Below, piece after piece: positions 34,823 to 43,938 of a DNA stretch of 64,000 nt. The notes under the pieces are model-generated. The model saw only the letters and a list, made by a program, of their open reading frames with translations, searched no databases and was not told the origin of the DNA. The translations under genes and the position numbers were made by a program. Origin of the DNA: Microbacterium kunmingense (lineage in GTDB: Bacteria > Actinomycetota > Actinomycetes > Actinomycetales > Microbacteriaceae); NCBI RefSeq assembly GCF_023155745.1, contig NZ_JAKNUS010000001.1, positions 310,001-374,000 of the forward strand, read 5' to 3'. Positions within the stretch are counted from its first letter, which is position 1. Each line of letters starts with the position of its first letter.

Positions 34823-34993
34823 ATGGGACTCGACGACAAGATCCGAAACGCCGCCGAAGAAGCCACGGGCAAGGCCAAGGAGGCCTTCGGCAAGGCCACC
34901 GACAATGAGCGGCTCGAGGCCGAGGGCGAGCGCGACCAGACCAAGGCCAACGTCAAGCAGGCCGGCGAGAACGTCAAGGACGCCTTCAAGTAA
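34823..34993 (+). CDS. CsbD-family stress protein
   Basis: 56 residues. The whole protein is one CsbD domain: DKIRNAAEEATGKAKEAFG, LEAEGERDQTKANVKQAGE and the terminal VKDAFK. CsbD-like proteins are small, hydrophilic and often induced by general stress; the molecular role is unknown. AAGGAG lies 7 nt before the ATG. A bidirectional terminator follows 21 nt after the stop. The 130 nt upstream hold no gene. Confidence 0.9.
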   Translation: MGLDDKIRNAAEEATGKAKEAFGKATDNERLEAEGERDQTKANVKQAGENVKDAFK

Positions 34994-35014
34994 GGCCCCG
35001 CCTCCCGCACGACG

Positions 35015-35050
35015 AAACGCCCCGTCATCCGATGAGATGCCGGGGCGTTT
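35015..35050. terminator. Bidirectional terminator between csbD-like and marR genes
   Basis: AAACGCCCCG at 35015-35024 pairs with CGGGGCGTTT at 35041-35050, with an inner CATC/GATG stem. An A-run on the left and a T-run on the right let it serve both converging genes. Confidence 0.85.
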
Positions 35051-35058
35051 TGCGCGCG

Positions 35059-35592
35059 TCAGTCGATCGGATACTGACTCGGAGAGCCGGGCGCACCCTG
35101 CAGGGCGGCGTCGTTGCGGATCCGCGACAGCATCCCTCGCAGCACTTCGTTGAGAGCGGCGACCTCCGACGCCTCGAGCCCTGCGGTGATGATCTCATGG
35201 CCGCGCATCGACACCGGGAGCATCTTGTCGTGCATCTCCGCGCCCGCGCGGGTGAGGTAGAGCGGACGCGAGCCGCGCGGACCGTCGCTGAGGACGATGA
35301 GCGTGCGCAGCTGCAGCCGGGTCACCGATCGCGAGACGACGGCCTTGTTCATGCCGAGGAACTCGCACACCTCCGTCGCCGACATTCCGGGTCGCATCGA
35401 CAGCGCCGAGATCACCCGCCACTCGTTCGTGCCGAGCTTGAATTGCCGGCGAAGCTCGTGGGATTCCCGGTAGACCAGCGCGTTGGAGAGCAGGGCGAGC
35501 AGGCGCGGGGTGAATTCGTCAGGGTCGATGACCGTTCCGAGTGGCTCTGTGACGACATCGTCGGTCGCCGCGGCGATCGGGGCGGAGGTCAT
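35059..35592 (-). CDS. MarR-family transcriptional regulator
   Basis: 177 residues. A winged helix-turn-helix covers about 55-115 (NEWRVISALSMRPGMSATEVCEF in parts, then LGMNKAVVSRSVTRLQLRTLI as the recognition region, and the wing with DGPRGSRPLYLT). It lies 86 nt downstream of the aldehyde dehydrogenase gene on the same strand and is probably cotranscribed. The palindrome at 37292-37303 between this operon and the transketolase operon is its most likely target. Ligand unknown. Confidence 0.85.
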   Translation of the reverse strand: MTSAPIAAATDDVVTEPLGTVIDPDEFTPRLLALLSNALVYRESHELRRQFKLGTNEWRVISALSMRPGMSATEVCEFLGMNKAVVSRSVTRLQLRTLIVLSDGPRGSRPLYLTRAGAEMHDKMLPVSMRGHEIITAGLEASEVAALNEVLRGMLSRIRNDAALQGAPGSPSQYPID

Positions 35593-35678
35593 CGGGAGGT
35601 CCCTTCGTCGGCGCCGCGGCGCGGGGTGGATGCGGCGGGGGATCCGGCCGTCGCCGACCGGACCCCCCAGCCTGTCGA

Positions 35679-37175
35679 TCAGTGGGCCATTCCGGCGAGA
35701 GCGTCGGGGTCGATGGTAGCGATGGAGCGGGTGTCCTGGAACGCCCGCACCCCCTCGATCCCCTGCTCCCGGCCGAAGCCGGACTGCTTCATACCGCCGA
35801 AGGGCGCGCGCAGGTCGAGCCGGGTCGCGCCGTGGTCGTTGACCCACACGTATCCGCAGACCAGCTGGGAGCCCACGCGCTGCGCCGAGGCGGGGTCGCC
35901 GGTCCAGACCGATCCGCACAGGCCGCCCCACGTGTCGTTGGCCAGGCGCACCGCCTCCTCTTCGCTGTCGAAGGGGAGGATCGGGATGACGGGACCGAAC
36001 TGCTCCTGCGTGACCACGCGCAGCTGCGGGTCGGGGTCGACGACGATCGCCGGGCGCAGGAAGTTGCCGCCGGCGAGGTCGCCGCCGGGCAGCTCGCCGA
36101 ACTCGCGGACATCGGCCCCCGCGTCCTTGGCCTCCTGGATGATCTCCTCCACGAACGCCTTCTGCGCAGGCTGGTGCAGCGGGCCCATGGTGGTGCCCTC
36201 GTCGAGCCCGTAGCCGATGACGGCCTTCTCGAGCCGGGCGGAGAGCCCGGCGACGAGCTCGTCCATCCGCGAGCGGTGGACGAAGACGCGCTTGGCGTTC
36301 ATGCAGATCTGGCCGGTGGTGTCGAAGATCGCCGCGTAGAGCCGGTCGAGGTGGGTGTCGTCGAGGATGGCGTCCTCGAGGAACACCGCCGCGTCGTTGC
36401 CGCCGAGCTCCAGCGTCACCCGGGTCAGGGTCTTCGACGCCATCTCCATGATCCGCTTGCCGCCGTTGACGCTGCCGGTGAAGCAGACCTTGGCGATGTC
36501 GGGGTTCTGGATGAGTCCCGCCATGTTCTCGTCCTTGCCGGTGACGACGTTGAGCACGCCGGGCGGCAGCTTCTCGGCCACGCGCTGGACGACACGGGTG
36601 GTCGCCAGCGGCGCCGAGGGCGGCGGCTTGACGATCGCGGTGTTCCCCGCGAGGAGGGCGTGCGGCAGAGCGGCCCCGAGGATCGCGATGGGCCAGTTGA
36701 AGGGCACGATCACGGTCACGACGCCGAGGGGCTGGTAGGCGACCTCGGTGTTCACCGGGATGGCCCCGGGGACGACCGGGAGGGTGTGGCCCTTGTCCAC
36801 GTCGCCCGCGAGCATGAGCGCGAGGTTCCATCGGATCTCGAACACGAGGGCGTCCACCCACGCCTCGAAGCGGATCTTCCCGTTCTCCTGGGAGAGGATC
36901 GCGGCGTCGGTGTCACGGTCGTCCGCAATCCCCGCGATCGCCTCTGCCATGAGGCGGGCGCGCTCCTCGGCCCCCATCGCCGCCCACGCGGGGAACGCCG
37001 ACTTCGCCGCCGCGACGGCGTCCGCGACATCCTGGACCGAGGCGGCGGCGGCCGTGCCGACCGTCGCTCCCGGCTTCGCCGGGTCGGCCACGGTCAGGAC
37101 GTCGTCCGTGAACCGCTCCTCCCCGCCGATGAACAAGCCTGTCGACACTCCGGCCGACGTCATCACATCTGTCAT
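35679..37175 (-). CDS. NAD(P)-dependent aldehyde dehydrogenase
   Basis: 498 residues, full length for the family. N160 in PFNWP, the catalytic base E256 (LELGGND), the nucleophile C291 (GQICMNAKR) and the NAD-binding K183 (VKPPPSAP) are all in place. It oxidises an aldehyde to an acid. It is divergent from the split transketolase operon with a shared operator-like site, so its substrate may be an aldehyde made or met in that sugar pathway. The long opposite-strand frame covering the same bases is a shadow of GC codon structure. Confidence 0.9.
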   Translation of the reverse strand: MTDVMTSAGVSTGLFIGGEERFTDDVLTVADPAKPGATVGTAAAASVQDVADAVAAAKSAFPAWAAMGAEERARLMAEAIAGIADDRDTDAAILSQENGKIRFEAWVDALVFEIRWNLALMLAGDVDKGHTLPVVPGAIPVNTEVAYQPLGVVTVIVPFNWPIAILGAALPHALLAGNTAIVKPPPSAPLATTRVVQRVAEKLPPGVLNVVTGKDENMAGLIQNPDIAKVCFTGSVNGGKRIMEMASKTLTRVTLELGGNDAAVFLEDAILDDTHLDRLYAAIFDTTGQICMNAKRVFVHRSRMDELVAGLSARLEKAVIGYGLDEGTTMGPLHQPAQKAFVEEIIQEAKDAGADVREFGELPGGDLAGGNFLRPAIVVDPDPQLRVVTQEQFGPVIPILPFDSEEEAVRLANDTWGGLCGSVWTGDPASAQRVGSQLVCGYVWVNDHGATRLDLRAPFGGMKQSGFGREQGIEGVRAFQDTRSIATIDPDALAGMAH

Positions 37176-37273
37176 GGCTGAAACTCACCTCTCTGTGGGT
37201 TCTTCGTTCCCGGGCTATTGTCCATCACCGTGCGAACGTGCGGGCCGCCGACGGGATGATGACCCGTGCGGCA

Positions 37274-37320
37274 AGTTTACGTGCATCCCTCTTTACTTGT
37301 AAATGAGTCGGTGGTAGCTT
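37274..37320. promoter_or_regulatory. Overlapping divergent promoters for ALDH and transketolase operons
   Basis: Plus strand: TTTACT (37292-37297), 17-bp spacer, TAGCTT (37315-37320). Minus strand: TTTACA (37303-37298), 18-bp spacer, TAAACT (37279-37274). The two -35 boxes share the palindrome at 37292-37303. Confidence 0.55.
37292..37303. promoter_or_regulatory. Candidate MarR operator
   Basis: TTTAC-TT-GTAAA is a 12-bp palindrome with perfect 5-bp arms in an otherwise GC-rich region. It overlaps the -35 boxes of both divergent promoters. The MarR gene is the distal gene of the minus-strand operon, so autoregulation is the simplest reading. Confidence 0.5.
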
Positions 37321-37352
37321 CGCCGACATCCCTCCCCGTCGAGGGATCTCAG

Positions 37353-37388
37353 CCGGCCGAGGATGGCCGGTTGACCCGACACCGTGTC
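37353..37388 (+). promoter_or_regulatory. Leader palindromes of the transketolase operon
   Basis: CCGGCC-gaggat-GGCCGG (37353-37370) and GACAC-C-GTGTC (37378-37388) lie between the putative promoter and the ribosome binding site (GGAGG, 37398-37402). They may be operators for a second regulator or RNA hairpins. Confidence 0.4.
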
Positions 37389-37408
37389 ATTCAACGAGGA
37401 GGCATGTG

Positions 37409-38284
37409 GTGAGTTCGCCGACCCTGACAGCAGGTCGAGAGCACAGCGTGGCTGAGCTGGAAGACCTCGCGTTCGAGCTGCGATCGAAGCTCCTGCAGCT
37501 GTGCGGCACCTACGAGGGCGCCGTCCACATCGGCGGAGACCTCTCCGCCGCCGACATCCTGACCGTGCTCTTCAGCTACGGACTGCGCGTGGATCCGTCC
37601 GACATCGCCGCCCCCGAGCGCGACCGGTTCGTGCTCAGCAAGGGGCACGCCGCGGTCTGCATGTACATCGCCATGGCGATCCGCGGCTTCTTCGAGTACG
37701 ACGACATCGTCGCCACCTACGGCCAGCTCGACAGCGCCTACGGCATGCACCCGTGCAAGGTTCAGCTGCCGGGCGTGGAGTGCTCGACCGGGTCGCTCGG
37801 TCACGGACTCCCCCTGGCTGTCGGGATGGCGCTGGGCGCCCGCCACCGGGGGGAGACGCACCGCGTGGTGACCCTCCTCGGCGACGGCGAGACCGGTGAG
37901 GGATCGGTCTGGGAGGCGGTGATGGCCGCGCGCAGCAATCGCCTCGGCAACCTCGTCGCCTTCATCGACCGCAACAAGCAGCTCATGACGAGCTTCGCCG
38001 AGGAGCGGGTCATGTTCGAGCCGTATCCCGACAAATGGCGCGCGTTCGGCTGGAACGTCGTCGAGGTCGATGGCCACGACATGGCCGACCTCGTCGCCGC
38101 GGTCGACGCTCTCCCCGACCCGTCCAGCGACGTGCCGACCGTCGTGATCTGCAACACCGTCAAGGGCAAGGGAGTGGACTTCATGGAGCACAACCTCGCC
38201 TGGCACGCCGGCTCGCTCGGCGCTGCCGACCTGGAGCGCGCGCTCGCCGCGCTCGAGGCATCCCGTGCGAAGGAGAGTGTCTGA
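37409..38284 (+). CDS. Split transketolase, N-terminal (TPP-binding) subunit
   Basis: 291 residues. Corresponds to the first domain of transketolase: SKGHAAVCMYIA near 75, CSTGSLGHGLPLAVGMALG near 130 and the thiamine diphosphate motif GDGETGEGSVWEA followed by the Asn in FIDRN. GTG 37409 is chosen for its 6-nt spacing from GGAGG; GTG 37406 is an alternative. The stop overlaps the ATG of the second subunit by one base. Two-subunit transketolases occur in catabolic routes for unusual sugars. The acceptor and donor here are unknown. Confidence 0.85.
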   Translation: MSSPTLTAGREHSVAELEDLAFELRSKLLQLCGTYEGAVHIGGDLSAADILTVLFSYGLRVDPSDIAAPERDRFVLSKGHAAVCMYIAMAIRGFFEYDDIVATYGQLDSAYGMHPCKVQLPGVECSTGSLGHGLPLAVGMALGARHRGETHRVVTLLGDGETGEGSVWEAVMAARSNRLGNLVAFIDRNKQLMTSFAEERVMFEPYPDKWRAFGWNVVEVDGHDMADLVAAVDALPDPSSDVPTVVICNTVKGKGVDFMEHNLAWHAGSLGAADLERALAALEASRAKESV

Positions 38285-39243
38285 TGCCCGTCACCTTCAC
38301 CTTCGGTGAGTTCCTCGGAGCCCGATCGGTCATCGGCTCGACCCTGGCGGAGCTGGGGGAGGAGCGTGAGAACCTCTTCGTGCTCACCCCCGACATCGGC
38401 GCCACCCTCGTGGAGTTCCGGGACCGCTTCCCCGACCGCTTCATCGACGTGGGGCTCGCCGAGCAGGCGTGCGTGGGGATCGCGGCGGGACTGGCCTACG
38501 ACGGCAACATCCCCGTGGTCTCGGGCATGCTGCCCTTCCTCAGCATGCGGGCGCTGGAGCAGATCCGCACCGACATCTGCTACCCGAACCTTCCCGTGAA
38601 GATCATCGGCACCCACGGAGGCCTCGTCGGCAACGGCGGGTCGACCCACTACGCCGTCGAAGACCTCGCCCTGATGTCGGCGCTGACGAACATGACGGTC
38701 ACCTCGATCGGCGACCCGCTCATGGTCGGCGAGATCATCCGGCAGTCGATGAGCATGCCCGGTCCCCTCTACATCCGCCTCGCGGTCGGCAAGAAGGACA
38801 TGGTCCTCTACGAACCCGGCCAGCACGACATCCGCATCGGCAAGGGCATCATCGCCCGCGAGGGCACCGACCTCACCCTCTTCACCCACGGCACCACCGT
38901 CGCGCAGGCGCTCACCGCCGCCGAGCAGGTCGCCGAGGCGGGGATCTCGGTGCGGGTGGTGGACATGTTCACGCTGAAGCCGATCGACGAGGAGCTGATC
39001 CTCGACTCCGCCGAACGGACGGACGGCCGGTTCGTCGTGCTCGAGGACCACCTCGCCTACGGCGGACTCGCCAGCCGCATCTCCGACGTCATCGCCGATC
39101 GCCGCCTGCACCTGACCGCCTTCGAGCGACTCGGGATCCCGCAGGTCTACGCCGGTTTCGGCGAGGACGAGCAGCTGCGCGACAAGCACGGCTACGGCCT
39201 GTCGGCCACCGTCGCCGCCATCCGCAGGGCTCACGCGGCCTGA
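38284..39243 (+). CDS. Split transketolase, C-terminal subunit
   Basis: 319 residues. Pyrimidine-binding domain with the conserved catalytic Glu in DVGLAEQACVGIAAGLA near 62, and a C-terminal swivel domain (VRVVDMFTLKPIDEELI). It would combine with the preceding subunit to form the active thiamine diphosphate site at the interface. One-base overlap with the N subunit; 19 nt to the alcohol dehydrogenase. The pair may transfer two-carbon units or act like 1-deoxyxylulose-type or apulose-type enzymes. Confidence 0.85.
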   Translation: MPVTFTFGEFLGARSVIGSTLAELGEERENLFVLTPDIGATLVEFRDRFPDRFIDVGLAEQACVGIAAGLAYDGNIPVVSGMLPFLSMRALEQIRTDICYPNLPVKIIGTHGGLVGNGGSTHYAVEDLALMSALTNMTVTSIGDPLMVGEIIRQSMSMPGPLYIRLAVGKKDMVLYEPGQHDIRIGKGIIAREGTDLTLFTHGTTVAQALTAAEQVAEAGISVRVVDMFTLKPIDEELILDSAERTDGRFVVLEDHLAYGGLASRISDVIADRRLHLTAFERLGIPQVYAGFGEDEQLRDKHGYGLSATVAAIRRAHAA

Positions 39244-39262
39244 GAACGGAAGAGGGGTCACC

Positions 39263-40324
39263 ATGAAGACGGTCGCCGTCACCCGGGTGGGGAACCTGCG
39301 CGCCGAGGACGCCGACGAGCGCGGGGTCATCGGTCTCGCCGACTTCCCCGCGCAGCCGCTCGGCCCGGAGGACGTCCGTATCCGCGTCGCCTACGCCGGC
39401 ATCTGCGGATCGGATCCCCACGTGGCGGAGGGTTACTTCGGAACCGAGGTGCCGATCGGCCTGGGCCACGAGATCTCCGGCGTGGTCGAGGCGCTCGGCG
39501 AGCGCGCCCATCGCACGGGTCTTCAGGTCGGCGACCGTGTCGCGGGCAACTTCCTTCGGTTCTGCGGCACCTGCCTGCCGTGCCGCGACGGGCGTCAGCA
39601 GTTCTGCGAGTTCATCCAGGAGTACAACCGTCCCGGGATGGCCGAGACCGTCACGTGGCACGAGTCGCAGGTCTACCGGCTGCCGAGGGAGGTGAGCCTC
39701 CGCCAGGGCGCCCTGCTGGAGCCTGTGTCGGTGGCCGTGCGCATCGCCGACAAGACCCGCCTCCGCGTCGGCGATCGTGTGCTCGTCTGCGGCGGCGGAC
39801 CGATCGGACAGCTGGCGCTGCAGGTGCTGAAGCTGCACGGCGCGACCTCGCTGACGATGATCGAGCCGATCGCCGACCGGCGGGAGATGGCGCTGCGCGG
39901 CGGGGCCGACCACGTGATCGACCCGCTCGTCGAGGACCAGGCCGCCCGGGTCGCGGAGATCACCGGCGGCAAGGGCTTCGACGTCGTCGTCGACGCGTCG
40001 GGAGCGACCCGCGCCGTTCCGGGCCTGCTCGATCTCGCCGCGCACGGGGCCACCGTCGTCTACGGCGCGATGTACCCGGCCGATTACGAGCTGCCGCTGA
40101 ACCTCTCGTCGTACCTCTACCTCAAAGAGCTCACCCTCACCGGTGTGTTCGTCTCGCCCTACGCCTTCCCGCGCGCCGTGCAGCTGCTTCCGCATCTGCG
40201 GCTCGACGATTTCACTCGGGCGGTCTACGACCTCGACGACGCCGTCGCCGCCTTCGCAGAACACCTGAGTGGACGTCACCCGAAGGTCCTCATCCGGTGC
40301 AACGACATCCCCGACGGGAGCTGA
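39263..40324 (+). CDS. Zinc-dependent alcohol/polyol dehydrogenase
   Basis: 353 residues, medium-chain dehydrogenase fold. Catalytic zinc ligands in GICGSDPHV and GLGHEISG; structural zinc cysteines in FCGTCLPCRDGRQQFC; dinucleotide motif GGGPIGQLALQV near 180. Resembles sorbitol/threonine dehydrogenase-type polyol oxidoreductases. It follows the transketolase subunits by 19 nt and precedes the ABC ATPase by 5 nt, so it likely oxidises the imported polyol or a downstream sugar. Confidence 0.88.
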   Translation: MKTVAVTRVGNLRAEDADERGVIGLADFPAQPLGPEDVRIRVAYAGICGSDPHVAEGYFGTEVPIGLGHEISGVVEALGERAHRTGLQVGDRVAGNFLRFCGTCLPCRDGRQQFCEFIQEYNRPGMAETVTWHESQVYRLPREVSLRQGALLEPVSVAVRIADKTRLRVGDRVLVCGGGPIGQLALQVLKLHGATSLTMIEPIADRREMALRGGADHVIDPLVEDQAARVAEITGGKGFDVVVDASGATRAVPGLLDLAAHGATVVYGAMYPADYELPLNLSSYLYLKELTLTGVFVSPYAFPRAVQLLPHLRLDDFTRAVYDLDDAVAAFAEHLSGRHPKVLIRCNDIPDGS

Positions 40325-40329
40325 GGAGC

Positions 40330-41859
40330 ATGACGACCGTGGAAGAACGTCCGCAGACGGTGGGAACCCCCACGCCGACCCTCCAGGTGGAGGGGATCGT
40401 GAAGCGCTTCGAGGGCGTGCACGCCCTCAATGGCGCCAGGCTGGAGGTGCGGCCCGGAGAGATCCACGCCCTGCTCGGCGAGAACGGCGCCGGCAAATCC
40501 ACGCTGATCAAGATCATCACCGGCATTCACGAGCCCGACGCGGGGTCGATCCGGCTGAACGGCGACGAGGTCGAGTTCGCCAGCGTCCGCGCCGCGAACC
40601 GCGCGGGGATCGTCGCGCTCTACCAGGAGCTGTCGATCGTCCCCTCGATCAGCGTCGCCGAGAACATCCTGCTGGGCGAGGAGACCCCGAGCGTGGCGGG
40701 CGTGGTGCGCTGGGCGCACCTGCGCCGCCGGGCCAAGGAGCAGCTGCAGCGCATCAACCAGAAGATCCCCCTCGGAAAGCTCGCCGGCGAGCTCTCGCCC
40801 GTGCAGCAGACCATGGTCGCCTTCGCCCGGGCCCTGGCCACCGACGCGCGGGTGCTCATCCTCGATGAGCCGACCGCCTCGCTCACCGACACCGAGATCC
40901 GCGATCTCTTCGCGGTGCTGCGGTCGCTGCGCGACGAGGGCGTGTCGATCGTGTACGTCTCGCACCGCCTCGAGGAGGTGTTCGAGCTCTGCGACCGCCT
41001 GACGATCATGCGCAACGGCGAGACGATCATCACCAAGCCCGTCGCCGACTCCCACATCGACGAGGTCATCTCCCTCATGGTGGGCCGTTCCCCCGATGCC
41101 CTCTATCCCGATCGGGGAACGACGACGGCCACCCCGGTGATGACGGTGTCGGGGCTCAGCGGCCGCCGCGTGTCGGATGTATCGTTCACGGTCCACGCCG
41201 GCGAGGTGCTCGGGATCGGCGGTCTCGCGGGGTCGGGCCGCAGCGAGCTGCTGCGACTCATCGCCGGCGCGCAGCGTCACACCGCCGGCGAGATCGCCGT
41301 CGGCGACACCGTCCTGCCCCGGCGGGGCGGCGTGGGTCGCGCCCTCGAAGCGGGTATCGCCCTCGTTCCCGAGGAGCGTCGCAGCCAGGGGGTGATCCTC
41401 GGTGCGTCGATCCAGGACAACATCACCCTCGCCAACCTCGGCACCGTCAGCTCCGCCGGCTACGTCGCCGGGGCCCGCGTGGCGGACATCGCCAAGCGCG
41501 GCATCGCCGACCTCCGCATCAAGGCGCGCAGCCCCCGCCAGCACGTCGGCGAGCTCTCCGGCGGCAACCAGCAGAAGGTGGTGCTCGCCAAGATGCTCGC
41601 CCGCAACCCCCGGGTGCTGCTGATGGACGAGCCCACCCGCGGCATCGACGTGGGAACCAAGGCGGAGATCTACCGCCTCATCCGTCAACTCGCCGCCCAG
41701 GGCACCGCCGTCATCGCGGTGAGCTCCGAACTCCCCGAGCTCATCGGGATGAGCGATCGCATCGTCATCCTCCACGAGGGTCGTGTCTCGGGCGAGGTCC
41801 CCGCAGAGGGCGCCGACGACGAGATCCTCCTGTCCTACTGCTACGGAAAGGCGGTCTGA
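40330..41859 (+). CDS. Ribose-type sugar ABC transporter ATPase (two ABC domains)
   Basis: 509 residues, tandem ABC domains as in RbsA/MglA. First domain: Walker A GENGAGKST near 53, Walker B RVLILDEPTAS near 175. Second domain: degenerate Walker A LAGSGRSEL, signature ELSGGNQQKV and Walker B RVLLMDEPTRGIDVG. It energises import with the permease at 41861 and the binding protein at 42923. ATG with GAGGAG 5 nt upstream. Confidence 0.93.
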   Translation: MTTVEERPQTVGTPTPTLQVEGIVKRFEGVHALNGARLEVRPGEIHALLGENGAGKSTLIKIITGIHEPDAGSIRLNGDEVEFASVRAANRAGIVALYQELSIVPSISVAENILLGEETPSVAGVVRWAHLRRRAKEQLQRINQKIPLGKLAGELSPVQQTMVAFARALATDARVLILDEPTASLTDTEIRDLFAVLRSLRDEGVSIVYVSHRLEEVFELCDRLTIMRNGETIITKPVADSHIDEVISLMVGRSPDALYPDRGTTTATPVMTVSGLSGRRVSDVSFTVHAGEVLGIGGLAGSGRSELLRLIAGAQRHTAGEIAVGDTVLPRRGGVGRALEAGIALVPEERRSQGVILGASIQDNITLANLGTVSSAGYVAGARVADIAKRGIADLRIKARSPRQHVGELSGGNQQKVVLAKMLARNPRVLLMDEPTRGIDVGTKAEIYRLIRQLAAQGTAVIAVSSELPELIGMSDRIVILHEGRVSGEVPAEGADDEILLSYCYGKAV

Positions 41860-41860
41860 C

Positions 41861-42850
41861 ATGACCACCACGGAAAAAGAGCGCACCGGCACCGTCATGG
41901 TCGCCGGTCACGCCCGCACCGTCGGCACCCGGCTCATGCAGGGCGGCACCGTCGTCGCCCTCGTGCTCCTGGTCATCTTCTTCTTCGCCATGCGGCCCGA
42001 CGTGTTCCTCACCTTCACCAACGTCCGCAACATCCTGTATCAGGTGTCGATCCTCGCGATCATCGCGGGCGCCCAGACGCTCGTCATGGTCGTGGGCGAC
42101 TTCGACCTGTCGGTCGCGGCGACCTCGGCGCTGGCAGGCGCCGTCGCGGCATCCCTCATGCTCCAGGGCGTGCCGGTCATGCCGGCCATCGCGATCGCCC
42201 TCTTCGTCGGGCTTCTCATCGGCATGATCAACGGGGCGCTGGTGGCGTTCCTCAATCTCTCGGCGTTCGTGGCGACATTGGCGACGATGACCTCCGTCAT
42301 CGGCCTGGCCTTCCTCGTGACGCAGGGGACGACGCTGTTCAACCTGCCTCCCGAGTTCAACGCCCTCGGTCAGGGCCGGTTCCTGGAGATCCCGCTGCCG
42401 GTCTTCATCGCCATCGCGATCTCCGCGGTCCTGTGGTTCATCCTGCGCTACACCACGCTCGGCCGCCGCTGGTACGCGATCGGCGGCAACGCCGAGGTCT
42501 CGCGTCTGTCGGGTGTCAACGTCAAGCGCGCCCGCTTCCTCGCCTTCTCGGCGGCCGGTCTCGTCGCCGCTGTCGGCGGGGTGCTGCTGGCCGCGCGGCT
42601 GGGGAGCGCGAGCGCGATCCAGGGCGAGGACAACCTCATGTTCTCCGTGGCCGCGGTCTTCCTCGGCATGACCATCGTCCGCTCGGGTGCTGCGAACATC
42701 GTCGGCACGATGGTCGGTGTCGCCATCATCGGCGTCATGAGCAACGGCCTGAACATCCTGGGCGTGAACGCCTACGTGCAGCAGGTCGTCACGGGCATCA
42801 TCATCATCGCCGCCGTCACCCTCAGCTCGTTCAAGAACCGAGAACGCTAG
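41861..42850 (+). CDS. Ribose-type sugar ABC transporter permease
   Basis: 329 residues with eight to ten helices, RbsC-like. LYQVSILAIIAGAQTLVMVVGDFDLSV (quoted in part: AGAQTLVMVVGDFDLSV) is the hallmark near residue 65; GLLIGMINGALVAFLNLSAFVATLA and the cytosolic RWYAIGGNAEVSRLSGVNV loop are also typical. The ATG follows the ATPase stop by 1 nt. Confidence 0.93.
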   Translation: MTTTEKERTGTVMVAGHARTVGTRLMQGGTVVALVLLVIFFFAMRPDVFLTFTNVRNILYQVSILAIIAGAQTLVMVVGDFDLSVAATSALAGAVAASLMLQGVPVMPAIAIALFVGLLIGMINGALVAFLNLSAFVATLATMTSVIGLAFLVTQGTTLFNLPPEFNALGQGRFLEIPLPVFIAIAISAVLWFILRYTTLGRRWYAIGGNAEVSRLSGVNVKRARFLAFSAAGLVAAVGGVLLAARLGSASAIQGEDNLMFSVAAVFLGMTIVRSGAANIVGTMVGVAIIGVMSNGLNILGVNAYVQQVVTGIIIIAAVTLSSFKNRER

Positions 42851-42922
42851 CCGTTCTCACCCTCCCGGCGACACCCGCGCCGGGGCACCAAGAAAACGCA
42901 ACCATCACAAAGGAGTAGAGAA

Positions 42923-43930
42923 GTGCGTAACAGAATCAGGGCATTCGCAGTCCTCGCCGTGGCCAGCGCCCTCGCGCTCGCCGGATGCGCCGGTGGCTCC
43001 GGCTCCGGGGGAGACGCAGGGGGAGGAGACGCCGGCGGCGGCGGCGATGAAGCGCTCCGCGTCGTCGCCTTCACCTCCGGCAACCAGACGCCCATCGGCG
43101 CCTGGTGGGTCAAGGAGGTCGAGGCGCAGGCCGCCGAGCTCGGCTGGGACCTCACCATGGTCCAGGGCGACTTCGACTTCCAGAAGATGAACCCCGCCGT
43201 CGAGAGTGCCATCGGCCAGGGCGCCGACCTCGTCTACAACGGCTACACCGACGTCGCCTCGATCGGCTCCATCGTGACTGCGGTGAAGGATGCGGGCATC
43301 CCGATGTTCGCGATCGACGCCGGCGTGGAGCCGACCGACGCGTACGCGCTCAACATCACCACCGACCAGCAGGGCATCGTCGACCAGACCATGGGCGCGA
43401 TCTCCGACGCCATCGGCGGGCTCGAGGGCAAGAACATCATGGTGATCGGCCACGACCCGCACGCCGGCATCCGCACCCGCGCCGCCCTCGCGGCCGAAGC
43501 GGTCGAGGCCGCCGGTGCCACCCTCGCCGGCGGCGAGATCCAGCAGGTCGTCTCGCCTGCCACCGGCCGCACCGAGGCCCTGGCCCTCGTCGCCGACTAC
43601 CTCTCGGCCAACCCCGACGGCCTCGACGCGGTCTGGGTCGGCTGGGATGACGCGGCCCTCGGCGCCGTGCAGGCCGTTACCGAGGCCGGTGCCGACGTCG
43701 CCGTCACGGGCGTGGATGCCACGAGCGAGGCGATCGCGGCGGTGAAGGCCGGCACGATGCTCGCCACCGTCGAGCAGCCCTGGCCGCTGATCAACGACGC
43801 CGTGCTGGAGGCGATCGCGCAGTGGCGCTCGTCGGGCTCGGCGCCGTCGAACAACTTCGAGGAGGAGGCCACGACGCTGGTCACCTCCGAGAACGCCGAC
43901 GACATCACCCCGTCCGACCAGCTCGGCTGA
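42923..43930 (+). CDS. Sugar-binding lipoprotein of ribose-type ABC transporter
   Basis: 335 residues, GTG start after AAAGGAG. Signal peptide with lipobox LAGC (SALALAGCAGG), a Gly-rich linker, then a periplasmic-binding type 1 (RbsB-like) domain: GAWWVKEVEAQAAELGWDL, VYNGYTDVASIGSIV, VMVIGHDPHAGIR and the hinge GVDATSEAIAAVKAGTMLATVEQ in parts. The ligand is unknown. A 13-bp stem follows the gene and may stabilise the upstream message. Confidence 0.92.
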   Translation: MRNRIRAFAVLAVASALALAGCAGGSGSGGDAGGGDAGGGGDEALRVVAFTSGNQTPIGAWWVKEVEAQAAELGWDLTMVQGDFDFQKMNPAVESAIGQGADLVYNGYTDVASIGSIVTAVKDAGIPMFAIDAGVEPTDAYALNITTDQQGIVDQTMGAISDAIGGLEGKNIMVIGHDPHAGIRTRAALAAEAVEAAGATLAGGEIQQVVSPATGRTEALALVADYLSANPDGLDAVWVGWDDAALGAVQAVTEAGADVAVTGVDATSEAIAAVKAGTMLATVEQPWPLINDAVLEAIAQWRSSGSAPSNNFEEEATTLVTSENADDITPSDQLG

Positions 43931-43938
43931 GAAGACCT

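Noticed and set aside
35682..37181. 499-residue plus-strand frame fully covering the aldehyde dehydrogenase gene
   Set aside because: Mirror frame in GC-rich DNA; the minus-strand protein has every catalytic residue of aldehyde dehydrogenase and the plus frame has none of any family.
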